A stretch of DNA of 5,002 nucleotides from an uncultured Chromatiaceae bacterium (GCA_946482325.1 CAMLRA010000217.1:1-5002), one strand, 5' to 3'; positions 1 to 5,002 are shown, counted from the stretch's first letter. Made by a program: numbers and translations. Notes: a model not told the origin generated them from the sequence alone.

Positions 1-295
1 TGATGGTATTGCTGCCATCACCGCCAGTGCCGCAGCAGTCGATAACAGGCAGGCCGGTTGCCGGTAATGGCGTCGCGGCAGCGCGAAAGGCTTTGGCGGC
101 ACCGGCAATTTCTAAAGCGGTTTCGCCTTTGAGTTTGAGCGCCGTCAGCACCGACGCCAGCACTATCGGGTCAATATCCCCGCGTGCGACGGCGGCAAAA
201 AAGACTTCACTTTGTGCTTCGCTTAAAGACTCGCGGTTCAGCAATTGGCTGACTGTGGCCAGCTCCAGCTCACGTGGGGTTAAACTTGCAGTCAT
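1..295 (-). CDS. trpD: Anthranilate phosphoribosyltransferase, N-terminal part (cut by window edge)
   Basis: TrpD transfers the phosphoribosyl group of PRPP to anthranilate, giving N-(5'-phosphoribosyl)anthranilate, the second step of tryptophan synthesis after chorismate. Only the first 98 codons of a family usually near 340 residues are present; the gene continues past position 1. The small helical N-terminal domain is followed by the diagnostic PRPP-binding glycine loop GTGGDGSNT at residues 89-97. The start ATG (293-295) overlaps the trpG stop in an ATGA, and a purine-rich AAGGGG (303-308, minus strand) lies 7 bases before it, inside the end of trpG. TrpD stands alone here, whereas in E. 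coli the TrpG and TrpD domains are one polypeptide. Codons and reading frame are intact throughout. The identification rests on the glycine motif and the position after trpE-trpG. Confidence 0.96.
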   Translation of the reverse strand, partial: MTASLTPRELELATVSQLLNRESLSEAQSEVFFAAVARGDIDPIVLASVLTALKLKGETALEIAGAAKAFRAAATPLPATGLPVIDCCGTGGDGSNTI

Positions 296-885
296 ACGCT
301 TGCCCCTTGTGTCAGAAACGCCAGACTTTGCGCCAGCAGCGGTTTGCCTTGCGTGGTCAGAATTGATTCCGGATGGAACTGATAGCCCAGCGCTTTATGT
401 TCGCTGTGCAGCACGGCCATTGGAATATGCTGATAGTTGGCAATGACTTCAAGGCAAGCCGGCACTTCAGTTGCCATCAAGGAGTGATAACGCGCCACGG
501 CAAAAGGCCGCGGCAAACCGGTAAACAGCGGGTGGTCGGCGAGGTCAATCAACGAGGTTTTGCCATGCACAGTTTCACCGGCACGGCCAACCACACCACC
601 ATAATGCTCAACTAAGGCCTGATGACCGAGGCAAATGCCCAGCATCGGAAAACGACCGGCACAAAGACGAATCAATTCAGGCATCGAGCCGGCATCTTTG
701 GGGGCGCCCGGGCCTGGCGATAACAGCAGCACCACTGGTTCGCTTTCCTGACACATCTTGTCGAAGATATAAGCCGCCGGCACCGTGTTGCGATACAGCT
801 TCAGCGTGCAGCCGAGCTGCGCCAGTTCGTCGACCAGGTTGTAAGTAAAAGAGTCTTTGTTATCCAGTAAATACACCAGGCTCAT
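292..885 (-). CDS. trpG: Anthranilate synthase component II, glutamine amidotransferase
   Basis: TrpG hydrolyses glutamine and passes ammonia to TrpE for anthranilate formation; the two form the cytoplasmic anthranilate synthase complex. The 197-residue protein is a complete class I glutamine amidotransferase. The N-terminal LLDNKDSFTYNLV (6-18) and the oxyanion-loop region SPGPGAP (56-62) are typical. The nucleophile Cys85 lies in GICLGHQ (83-89), and His171 and Glu173 of the catalytic triad lie in FHPES (170-174). The start is fixed by a strong GGAGGT (891-896, minus strand) 5 bases upstream and by the ATGA overlap with the end of trpE. The stop overlaps the trpD start in the same way, so translation of all three genes is probably coupled. 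The sequence HSLMA (134-138) is typical of TrpG/PabA. PabA is the alternative reading, but the position between trpE and trpD settles it as TrpG, although it could serve both enzymes. Confidence 0.97.
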   Translation of the reverse strand: MSLVYLLDNKDSFTYNLVDELAQLGCTLKLYRNTVPAAYIFDKMCQESEPVVLLLSPGPGAPKDAGSMPELIRLCAGRFPMLGICLGHQALVEHYGGVVGRAGETVHGKTSLIDLADHPLFTGLPRPFAVARYHSLMATEVPACLEVIANYQHIPMAVLHSEHKALGYQFHPESILTTQGKPLLAQSLAFLTQGASV

Positions 886-2504
886 ACGGCACCTCCTGTG
901 CTTTGCGTTTGCAAACTGTCGGGCGAATGCGCCGCCAGAATGGCGCTTAACACCGCCTGCGCTTTGCTGCGGGTTTCTTCAGTTTCGGCCTGTGCCACAC
1001 TGTCAAACACCACGCCAGCGCCGGCTTGCACTGAGGCGACACCGTTTTGCACGTAAGCACTGCGAATGACGATGCAGCTGTCAAAATCGCCGTTACCGGA
1101 TAAATAACCGACGGCGCCGCCGTAGCTGCCGCGTTTTTTGCCTTCAACCTGACGGATCAGCTCTGCCGCCCGTACTTTGGGCGCGCCGACTAAAGTGCCC
1201 ATATTCATACAGGCCTGATAAGCATGCAGCGCGTCGAGTTCCGGTTTTAACGTGCCGACCACACGCGAGACTAAATGCATCACATAAGAATAACGGTCGA
1301 CTTTGAGCAGCTCTTTGACATAACGGCTGCCCGGCACACTGATACGCGCCACGTCGTTGCGGGCCAAATCGACCAGCATCAGGTGTTCAGCTTTTTCTTT
1401 TTCGTCTTGCCGCAGTTCCAGCTCAATCCGGCTGTCGAGGTCGCGGTCTAGCTGGCCTTGTGCATTAAAACCACGGCGGCGGGTACCGGCAATCGGGTAA
1501 ATCTCAACCTGCCGGCTGGCCGCGTCAAATTTCAGCGCCGATTCCGGCGAAGCGCCGAATAACACAAAAGCCGGATCCTGCAGATAAAACATATAGGGGC
1601 TGGGGTTTTGCTGCTTTAACCGGGCGTAAGCCGCCAGCGGTGACGGGCAGGGCAGACTAAAACAGCGGCTGGGCACCACCTGAAACACGTCGCCGGCAAC
1701 AATGTTGTGTTTGAGCTGCTCAACCTGAGCGCTAAAGGCAGCGTCACTGATATCCACTTGCAGCATGTCGGCGCTGACCGCCTGACGCGCTTCCAGAGCC
1801 GGATTAAACTGACAATCGCCCTGCAACACGCGGTTGAGTTGCTCCAGGCGTTTGCCGACGCCAAAGCAGCTTTGCATCGCCTGTTCACCACAAAATACGT
1901 TGCCAACCAGCCGCGCTTGTTGGCGTTGGTGGTCCAGTACTAACAGCGTTTCCGCCAGATAAAACACAAAATCCGGGCAGGCATTGTTGCCGACGGGGAC
2001 GTCCGGCAGCAGTTCGGCGCTGGCGACATAGTCATAACCGATCACGCCACCCAAAAACACCGCAAAAGGCTCGTCGCTGTGGCTGCATAAGCTTTGTTGT
2101 AAAGTGCGCAGTACTGACAGTGGTGTTGGCGCTAATAATCGGGTGGCTTCATCGCACAGGGGGTCGGGCCGGCTGAACCTGACACTGAGGCTATTGGCGC
2201 TGCGTGCTAACTGCGCCAGGCCTTGCAGTTTGTCCTGCAGAAATTGCAGCAGTGGCAGGCCATTGTCAGACACAGCGTCGACCTGAACAGTTAAATCCTG
2301 GCATTCAATGCGCAGCGCCGCGTCCAGTAATAACAAAGTTTTTAAATTGTCTTTGCTGTCAATTTCGGCCGATTCAAGCAGCAGACTGTGTGGGCTCAGG
2401 CGACTGAGTTGCTGATAACAGCCCAAAGCGTCGCTTTGGTAGGGGATGGCGGTGGCAATAGATGCAACTTCGCCCGGTGTTTGTGTGATATGACTGAAAA
2501 TCAT
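882..2504 (-). CDS. trpE: Anthranilate synthase component I
   Basis: TrpE converts chorismate plus ammonia (delivered by TrpG) to anthranilate and pyruvate, the committed step of tryptophan synthesis, and is normally feedback-inhibited by tryptophan. The protein has 540 residues, slightly longer than E. coli TrpE (520). The N-terminal domain holds LLLES (41-45), part of the tryptophan site in this family, and PSPYMF (301-306) is the second part of that site. The C-terminal chorismate-binding domain shows GASPES (317-322), EIYPIAGTR (334-342), HLMLVDLARND (374-384), the YVMHLV segment with His410, GTLVGAPKVRA (436-446) and GSYGGAVGY (459-467). The ATG is preceded by AGGA (2513-2516, minus strand) at 8 bases. 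The stop overlaps the trpG start (ATGA). The last roughly 14 residues are a divergent polar tail, whose coding DNA also supplies the trpG ribosome binding site. Both inhibitor-site motifs are present, so feedback inhibition is expected. Confidence 0.98.
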   Translation of the reverse strand: MIFSHITQTPGEVASIATAIPYQSDALGCYQQLSRLSPHSLLLESAEIDSKDNLKTLLLLDAALRIECQDLTVQVDAVSDNGLPLLQFLQDKLQGLAQLARSANSLSVRFSRPDPLCDEATRLLAPTPLSVLRTLQQSLCSHSDEPFAVFLGGVIGYDYVASAELLPDVPVGNNACPDFVFYLAETLLVLDHQRQQARLVGNVFCGEQAMQSCFGVGKRLEQLNRVLQGDCQFNPALEARQAVSADMLQVDISDAAFSAQVEQLKHNIVAGDVFQVVPSRCFSLPCPSPLAAYARLKQQNPSPYMFYLQDPAFVLFGASPESALKFDAASRQVEIYPIAGTRRRGFNAQGQLDRDLDSRIELELRQDEKEKAEHLMLVDLARNDVARISVPGSRYVKELLKVDRYSYVMHLVSRVVGTLKPELDALHAYQACMNMGTLVGAPKVRAAELIRQVEGKKRGSYGGAVGYLSGNGDFDSCIVIRSAYVQNGVASVQAGAGVVFDSVAQAETEETRSKAQAVLSAILAAHSPDSLQTQSTGGAV

Positions 2505-2554
2505 CCGGAATTTCCTGTGTTCCCGCGTCTAGTGGTGCGGGCGGTCAACTGACC

Positions 2555-2644
2555 TTAATAAAAACGACAATAATCCAAAGCCGGGCCACAATTGCCCTTT
2601 GAAAATTGCCACCATCGCCAGGAAATCAATGCTGTTGTGCTCAT
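2555..2644 (-). CDS. trpL: trp operon leader peptide with a Trp-Arg-Trp-Trp cluster
   Basis: A 29-codon reading frame on the minus strand lies 50 bases upstream of trpE. It starts MSTTALIS and then encodes Trp9, Arg10, Trp11 and Trp12 (codons at 2618-2620, 2612-2614 and 2609-2611). The stop is TAA at 2555-2557. A GGAG ribosome binding site (2651-2654) lies 6 bases before the ATG. Three Trp codons within four, in a short translated frame directly ahead of trpE, is the hallmark of transcription attenuation: ribosomes stall there when charged tRNA-Trp is scarce, changing the fold of the nascent RNA. This matches the role of E. coli trpL, although that peptide has only 14 residues and ends soon after its Trp pair. 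Here 17 residues follow the Trp cluster. The peptide is expected to act in cis only. Its identity is inferred from position and composition, since leader peptides are not conserved in sequence. Confidence 0.9.
   Translation of the reverse strand: MSTTALISWRWWQFSKGNCGPALDYCRFY
2560..2610 (-). promoter_or_regulatory. Candidate trp attenuator hairpin with U-tract
   Basis: On the minus strand a compound hairpin can be drawn just before a run of five T (2560-2564). The outer stem pairs 2605-2610 with 2566-2571 (GGCAAU with AUUGUC, one G-U pair). The inner stem pairs 2594-2601 with GCCC (2583-2586) and UUUG (2576-2579), leaving a 3-base bulge. The outer stem begins at the third Trp codon of trpL, so a ribosome stalled on the Trp cluster would cover it and prevent closure. 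The structure lies wholly inside the leader frame, unlike E. coli, where the terminator follows the leader stop. Two further small stems lie between the leader stop and trpE: GGTCA/TGACC (2543-2554) and CCCGC/GCGGG (2522-2541). Neither is followed by a T-run. Drawn by eye; the true pairing is uncertain. Confidence 0.45.
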
Positions 2645-2685
2645 TATTTACTCCACGCTTTAAAATTTTGTTTGTCCAGATACGA

Positions 2686-2722
2686 CAAAGGCCCGTTTGG
2701 GAAAACGGGCCTTTGGTTTTTT
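2686..2722 (+). terminator. Strong Rho-independent terminator facing away from trp
   Basis: A perfect 13-base-pair stem pairs CAAAGGCCCGTTT (2686-2698) with its complement (2703-2715) across a GGGA loop. After a single G it is followed by six T (2717-2722). This is an intrinsic terminator for plus-strand transcription. On the minus strand the hairpin is followed by GTCGTATC rather than a T-run, so it should not stop trp transcription. No plus-strand gene precedes it: the DNA to its left is the trp leader and trpE in antisense. It therefore ends either leftover or antisense transcription or a short plus-strand RNA overlapping trpL. Confidence 0.85.
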
Positions 2723-2762
2723 GGCATACACCACCAACACACGCCCGTTAAGGAGTATGCCA
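2722..2762. repeat. 8-base inverted repeat TGGCATAC / GTATGCCA
   Basis: TGGCATAC (2722-2729) is repeated as its exact complement GTATGCCA (2755-2762), with 25 bases between. The left arm begins at the last T of the terminator T-run. It could be a regulator binding site with widely spaced half-sites, or a stem in the 5' end of the trp transcript if that transcript starts to the right of it. The AAGGAG at 2750-2755 lies between and partly inside the arms and only 1 base from an ATG, too close to be a normal ribosome binding site. Confidence 0.5.
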
Positions 2763-2842
2763 CCACCAGATGATTGGCTGAGTTGTCAGCTGAATGAGGT
2801 TGAGGTGCATGATGTATCCGGTTATCTGTGTGACATTAAGTC

Positions 2843-2900
2843 TTGCGGCTATAAAACCGCAATTTGCCTGCCGGCGTCAAGTAGAAATCGGCAGGAATTG
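2843..2900. repeat. Two hairpins sharing three bases
   Basis: First stem: TTGCGG (2843-2848) with CCGCAA (2857-2862), loop of 8 bases. Second stem: CAATT plus CCTGCCG (2860-2864, 2867-2873) with CGGCAGG plus AATTG (2889-2900), giving 12 pairs with a 2-base bulge and a 15-base loop. The two stems compete for bases 2860-2862, so as RNA they cannot both form fully. Neither is followed by a good T-run on either strand. They could be part of a leader RNA for either divergent transcript or protein-binding sites. The function is unknown. Confidence 0.4.
2851..2880 (-). promoter_or_regulatory. Weak sigma-70 promoter candidate toward trp
   Basis: On the minus strand TTGACG (2875-2880) matches the -35 consensus at 5 of 6 positions and TTTTAT (2851-2856) matches the -10 at 4 of 6, separated by 18 bases. 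Transcription would start near 2844, giving a long leader of about 200 bases before trpL that includes the 13-pair hairpin. A second, weaker choice closer to trpL is TTAACG (2744-2749) with TATGCC (2721-2726), 17 bases apart. Neither is strong, and the real trp promoter may be elsewhere in this interval. Confidence 0.2.
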
Positions 2901-2970
2901 AAAATAAAGCGTAAAGACGTCTGAAAGTCTATCTTGTCCGGTTGGTAGCAGTCGCACCTTTTGCGCTGGA

Positions 2971-2999
2971 TCAACATGGCAGCTGTGGCAAGGTATACA
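2971..2999 (+). promoter_or_regulatory. Weak sigma-70 promoter candidate for the DksA-like gene
   Basis: TCAACA (2971-2976) and TATACA (2994-2999) each match 4 of 6 consensus bases and are separated by the ideal 17. Transcription would begin near 3006, leaving an untranslated leader of about 34 bases that contains the GGAG ribosome binding site at 3029-3032. The spacing and position are right, but the match is only moderate. Confidence 0.3.
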
Positions 3000-3039
3000 G
3001 TGAGTTGGAGATTATCGAGCATAGCCATGGAGCTGAATC

Positions 3040-3345
3040 ATGTCCGAGCAACGCCAACTTTTACTTGATTTACAACAACAGCTGCAGCAGCGTTTAACTG
3101 CAGTGCAACGCGATTTGCGCCAGAATCATGCTGCTGACAGTGTCGAACAGGCGCAGCAGCGAGAAAATGACGAAGTATTACAGCAGCTTGAGCAACAGTT
3201 GCAGCGCGAACTATTACAACTGCATCTGGCTTTAGATCGCGAGCTGCGCGGTGAGTATGGGCTGTGTGAGCAATGTGGCGAGGCGATTGCACCGGCGCGG
3301 CTGAAACTGCTGCCATTTGCGCTACGTTGTCAGCATTGTGCCTGA
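3040..3345 (+). CDS. DksA/TraR-family zinc-finger protein (small, glutamine-rich)
   Basis: A 101-residue protein with the two-part layout of the DksA/TraR family. Residues 1-70 are a predicted helical, coiled-coil-like region with 20 glutamines in the whole protein. The C-terminal C4 zinc finger has Cys76 and Cys79 (CEQC) with Cys97 and Cys100 (CQHC), and the family signature YGLCEQCGEAI...ARL between them. Family members bind in the RNA polymerase secondary channel and tune initiation, often with ppGpp. The segment ADSVEQAQQRENDE (32-45) is where the coiled-coil tip acidic residue would lie, with Asp33 the best candidate. It is shorter than true DksA (about 150 residues), so I do not call it dksA. 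GGAG (3029-3032) lies 7 bases before the ATG. It sits divergent from trp and 102 bases before rnm. Its target promoters cannot be told from the sequence. Confidence 0.9.
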   Translation: MSEQRQLLLDLQQQLQQRLTAVQRDLRQNHAADSVEQAQQRENDEVLQQLEQQLQRELLQLHLALDRELRGEYGLCEQCGEAIAPARLKLLPFALRCQHCA

Positions 3346-3391
3346 TTGGCCCTGGACGTCGCACATAGCCGCAGCGTCGCTTCTGTGGCAA

Positions 3392-3438
3392 AATAGACGG
3401 CTAAGCGCTACTAATTGAGCGCGCTCTTCACGTCTATT
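3392..3438 (+). promoter_or_regulatory. Inverted repeat just upstream of rnm
   Basis: AATAGACG (3392-3399) is exactly complementary to CGTCTATT (3431-3438), with 31 bases between that include AGCGC (3405-3409) and GCGCGCT (3419-3425), able to form an inner stem. The right arm ends immediately before the GAG (3439-3441) that serves as the weak rnm ribosome binding site, 6 bases from the ATG. As RNA this would be a long stem next to the start site. As DNA it could be an operator overlapping the rnm promoter region; a poor -10-like CAAAAT lies at 3389-3394. No T-run follows, so it is not a terminator of the upstream gene. Confidence 0.5.
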
Positions 3439-3447
3439 GAGCTTTAA

Positions 3448-4350
3448 ATGAAATTTGATCTGCACAGTCACACCTTTTACTCCGACGGTATGCTCAGTCC
3501 TGCCGAATTACTGGCAAGGGCCATTGAACGCAAAGTCGATGTGCTGGCGATCACCGACCACGACACTTTATTGGGCCTCGCGCCTGCTCATGCTGCGATT
3601 GCTGAAGAACAGTTAGCACTGCAGCTCATCAACGGCGTGGAGATCTCAACCAGTTGGTATGAATTTGAGATCCATGTCGTCGGTCTTGCCATCGATCCGG
3701 CTGATCCACAGTTGCAACAGCGGCTGGCCAGCCAGCAGGAACGCCGGCTGGACCGTGCCCGCGAGATGGCACGCCGGCTGACCAAACATAATGTGCCGGA
3801 CTGTCTCGAAGCTGTTTTGGCGCTCGCCAACGGCGGCGCTGTGACCCGCACCCATTTTGCCCGCCATCTGATGAATATTGGCAAAGCCAACTCGATGGCC
3901 GGGGTGTTTAAACATTATCTGGCACGCGGCAAAGCCGGTTATGTGCCAAACAACTGGGTCGGCCTGCCGGAAGCGGTGCAATGGATCCATGACGCCGGTG
4001 GTATTGCGGTGCTGGCGCATCCGCTGCGTTACAACCTTAATGGCAAATGGTTGACGAAGTTGATGCGCGAATTTGCCAGCGCCGGTGGTGATGCGGCCGA
4101 AGTGGCCAGCTGTCAGCTGACGCCGGTTCAAAAACGTGATGTCTGGGCATTGTGCCAGCAATTTGGGCTGGTGGCCTCGCAGGGCTCGGATTTCCATCAG
4201 CCAACCGACTGGAGCGATTTAGGCCGGGGGCTGTATCTGACCGATGATATCCGCACTGTCTGGCAACAATTTCCGGCACTTTTTCCACAACCAGCACCGC
4301 AAGCCGGTTCGTCCGCTGAAAGCTCTGACAAGCCACAACTTTGCAGCTAA
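3448..4350 (+). CDS. rnm: RNase AM, PHP-domain 5'-3' exoribonuclease (YciV/TrpH)
   Basis: A 300-residue PHP-domain phosphoesterase; the E. coli homologue (293 residues, also called yciV or trpH) is a 5'-3' exoribonuclease that matures the 5' ends of rRNAs. Related enzymes also hydrolyse nucleoside 3',5'-bisphosphates and short RNAs. The metal ligands expected of the family are visible: His6 and His8 in DLHSHT (4-9), Asp13, Asp37-His38-Asp39 in TDHD, Glu65 in NGVEIS, His76, His136 in RTHFARH, His191 in VLAHP, and Asp248 and His250 in GSDFH. The protein is therefore probably active. The last 20 residues form a polar Pro/Ser/Gln-rich tail. The ATG has only a weak GAG 6 bases upstream, but the conserved FDLHSHT begins at residue 3, which fixes the start. 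It lies 85 bases before yciO with no terminator between, as in E. coli, so co-transcription is likely. Confidence 0.95.
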   Translation: MKFDLHSHTFYSDGMLSPAELLARAIERKVDVLAITDHDTLLGLAPAHAAIAEEQLALQLINGVEISTSWYEFEIHVVGLAIDPADPQLQQRLASQQERRLDRAREMARRLTKHNVPDCLEAVLALANGGAVTRTHFARHLMNIGKANSMAGVFKHYLARGKAGYVPNNWVGLPEAVQWIHDAGGIAVLAHPLRYNLNGKWLTKLMREFASAGGDAAEVASCQLTPVQKRDVWALCQQFGLVASQGSDFHQPTDWSDLGRGLYLTDDIRTVWQQFPALFPQPAPQAGSSAESSDKPQLCS

Positions 4351-4362
4351 GCTGTAGCAACA

Positions 4363-4387
4363 AGCAGCAAATTCGTTTTAAGCTGCT
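4363..4387 (+). repeat. Small stem-loop between rnm and yciO
   Basis: AGCAGC (4363-4368) pairs with GCTGCT (4382-4387) across a 13-base A/T-rich loop. No T-run follows, so it is not a convincing terminator; transcription from rnm probably continues into yciO. It may only be a chance structure. Confidence 0.3.
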
Positions 4388-4435
4388 GATCTTCAGTCAT
4401 TTTCAATGCTTGCCGCAGGCAATAAGGATAAAAGC

Positions 4436-5002
4436 ATGAGCCAGTTTTTCTACGTGCATCCGGAAACGCCGCAAAGCCGGTTGATGAAGCAGGCCGTGCA
4501 CATCATCAAACAAGGTGGGGTGGTGATTTATCCGACCGACAGTGGTTATGCGCTGGGGTGCCAGCTTGGTGATAAAACTGCGCTGGAACGTATCCTGCAA
4601 ATCCGCCACATCAGCGGCGAGCACCATTTCACCATTATGTGCCGCGACCTCAGCGAATTATCTCTGTATGCCAAAGTCGAAAACACCGCGTTTCGGTTAA
4701 TCAAAAACAACACCCCTGGTGCCTACACTTTTATTTTGCGTGGCACCAAAGAAGTGCCGCGGCGTCTGCTGAATGAAAAGAAAAAAACGGTCGGCTTGCG
4801 TATTCCGGACCACAAAATTGCGCTGGCACTCTTAGCTGAGTTAGGCGAGCCGCTGATGTCCAGCTCACTGATTTTGCCAGGCCGTGAATTTGCTGAATCC
4901 GATCCGGAAGAAATGCGTGACCAGCTGGAGCGTCAGGTTGATGTCATTTTGCACGGCGGCATCATTGCTGAAAACCACACTACTGTGATTGATTTATCGG
5001 AT
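4436..5002 (+). CDS. yciO: YciO, TsaC/YrdC-fold protein (cut by window edge)
   Basis: A continuous frame of 189 codons open to the window end; the E. coli homologue has 206 residues, so about 17 are missing. It matches YciO along its whole length: MSQFFY at the start, YPTDSGYALGC (32-42), FTIMCRDLSELS (65-76), KNNTPGAYTFILRGTKEVPRR (90-110), and ESDPEE (154-159). The fold is that of TsaC/YrdC/Sua5, which make threonylcarbamoyl-AMP for the t6A modification of tRNA. Where TsaC has a Ser-x-Asn motif, this protein has SSSLILPG (142-149) without the Asn, as in YciO. It is therefore assigned to the YciO branch, whose cellular role is not settled, and not to the essential t6A enzyme. An AAGGA ribosome binding site (4424-4428) precedes the ATG by 7 bases. 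It follows rnm in the E. coli order. Confidence 0.94.
   Translation, partial: MSQFFYVHPETPQSRLMKQAVHIIKQGGVVIYPTDSGYALGCQLGDKTALERILQIRHISGEHHFTIMCRDLSELSLYAKVENTAFRLIKNNTPGAYTFILRGTKEVPRRLLNEKKKTVGLRIPDHKIALALLAELGEPLMSSSLILPGREFAESDPEEMRDQLERQVDVILHGGIIAENHTTVIDLSD

Larger units (their letters stand above)
2645..3039. other. Divergent intergenic region without a convincing gene
   Basis: These 395 bases separate the minus-strand trp leader from the plus-strand DksA-like gene and should hold the promoters of both. Supported content: the trpL ribosome binding site (2651-2654), a plus-strand intrinsic terminator (2686-2722), an 8-base inverted repeat touching it (2722-2762), two partly overlapping hairpins (2843-2900), an 8-base palindrome AGACGTCT (2915-2922), and the ribosome binding site GGAG (3029-3032) of the next gene. 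I see no full CTAGTT-AACTAG type operator resembling the E. coli TrpR site, so repressor control of trp is not supported by this sequence. No clear consensus sigma-70 promoter stands out for trp. Confidence 0.7.

Noticed and set aside
3..446. 147-codon plus-strand frame opposite trpD and trpG
   Set aside because: Antisense to the well supported trpD-trpG genes, low-complexity Ala/Ser/Pro content, crosses their junction.
2629..2751. 40-codon plus-strand frame with AGGA upstream, running through the terminator hairpin
   Set aside because: It is antisense to trpL at its start and reads straight through the 13-pair stem, whose sequence dictates many of its codons. No recognisable protein features.
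2821..2850. TGTGA half-site suggestive of a CRP box, and TATAAA on the plus strand at 2850-2855
   Set aside because: No matching TCACA arm at the required spacing, and the nearest -35-like GTGACA is only 14 bases from TATAAA, too short for a sigma-70 promoter.
2757..2924. 55-codon plus-strand frame beginning MPPPDDW after AAGGAG
   Set aside because: The AAGGAG is only 1 base from the ATG, too close to work. The frame crosses the hairpins at 2843-2900, and a frame this long is not rare by chance. No family resemblance seen. Comparative data could reopen it.
3038..3391. 117-codon minus-strand frame opposite the DksA-like gene
   Set aside because: Shadow of a gene with a clear zinc-finger motif and ribosome binding site; its Ala/Val/His-rich product mirrors the Gln- and Leu-rich coding strand.
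3741..3780. Repeated ACGCCGGCTG-like decamer in rnm
   Set aside because: It encodes the recurring Arg-Arg-Leu of a helical segment within a conserved gene; explained by the protein sequence, not a mobile or regulatory repeat.
3646..4197. 183-codon minus-strand frame opposite rnm
   Set aside because: The opposite strand has all metal-binding motifs of RNase AM; this frame has no recognisable domain.

Overview
The window looks like chromosomal DNA from a gammaproteobacterium. Protein resemblance (TrpE, RNase AM and YciO are all close to their Escherichia coli counterparts) and unfused trpG and trpD suggest the Alteromonadales / Rheinheimera-like part of that class. The genus is a guess from memory, not a search result. 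No mobile element, CRISPR array, rRNA or tRNA is visible.

Layout. The left half (1-2504, minus strand) is the start of a tryptophan operon read right to left: trpE, trpG and the first 98 codons of trpD. The genes are joined by four-base ATGA overlaps, which suggests translational coupling. Upstream of trpE, at 2555-2644 on the minus strand, is a short unlabelled reading frame. It has a ribosome binding site and encodes a 29-residue peptide with a Trp-Arg-Trp-Trp cluster: this is the trp leader peptide trpL, so the operon is probably controlled by attenuation. Positions 2645-3039 (395 bases) hold no convincing gene. They do hold a very strong intrinsic terminator that faces away from trp (plus strand, 2686-2722), several inverted repeats and weak promoter candidates.

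The right half (plus strand) carries a small DksA/TraR-type zinc-finger protein (3040-3345), rnm/yciV/trpH (RNase AM, 3448-4350) and yciO (4436 to the window end, cut off). In E. coli the trp operon is also divergent from yciV-yciO, so the neighbourhood is conserved. The DksA-like gene sits between trpL and rnm, where E. coli has no gene.

Function. TrpE and TrpG form anthranilate synthase and TrpD performs the next step toward tryptophan. The divergent genes are linked to RNA and transcription physiology: RNase AM trims rRNA 5' ends and degrades short RNA, YciO is a TsaC/YrdC-fold protein, and the DksA-like protein probably acts on RNA polymerase. The least explained parts are the non-coding ones: the layout of the trp attenuator, the reverse-facing terminator beside it, and the inverted repeat directly before the rnm start. 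I found no clearly new multi-gene system.
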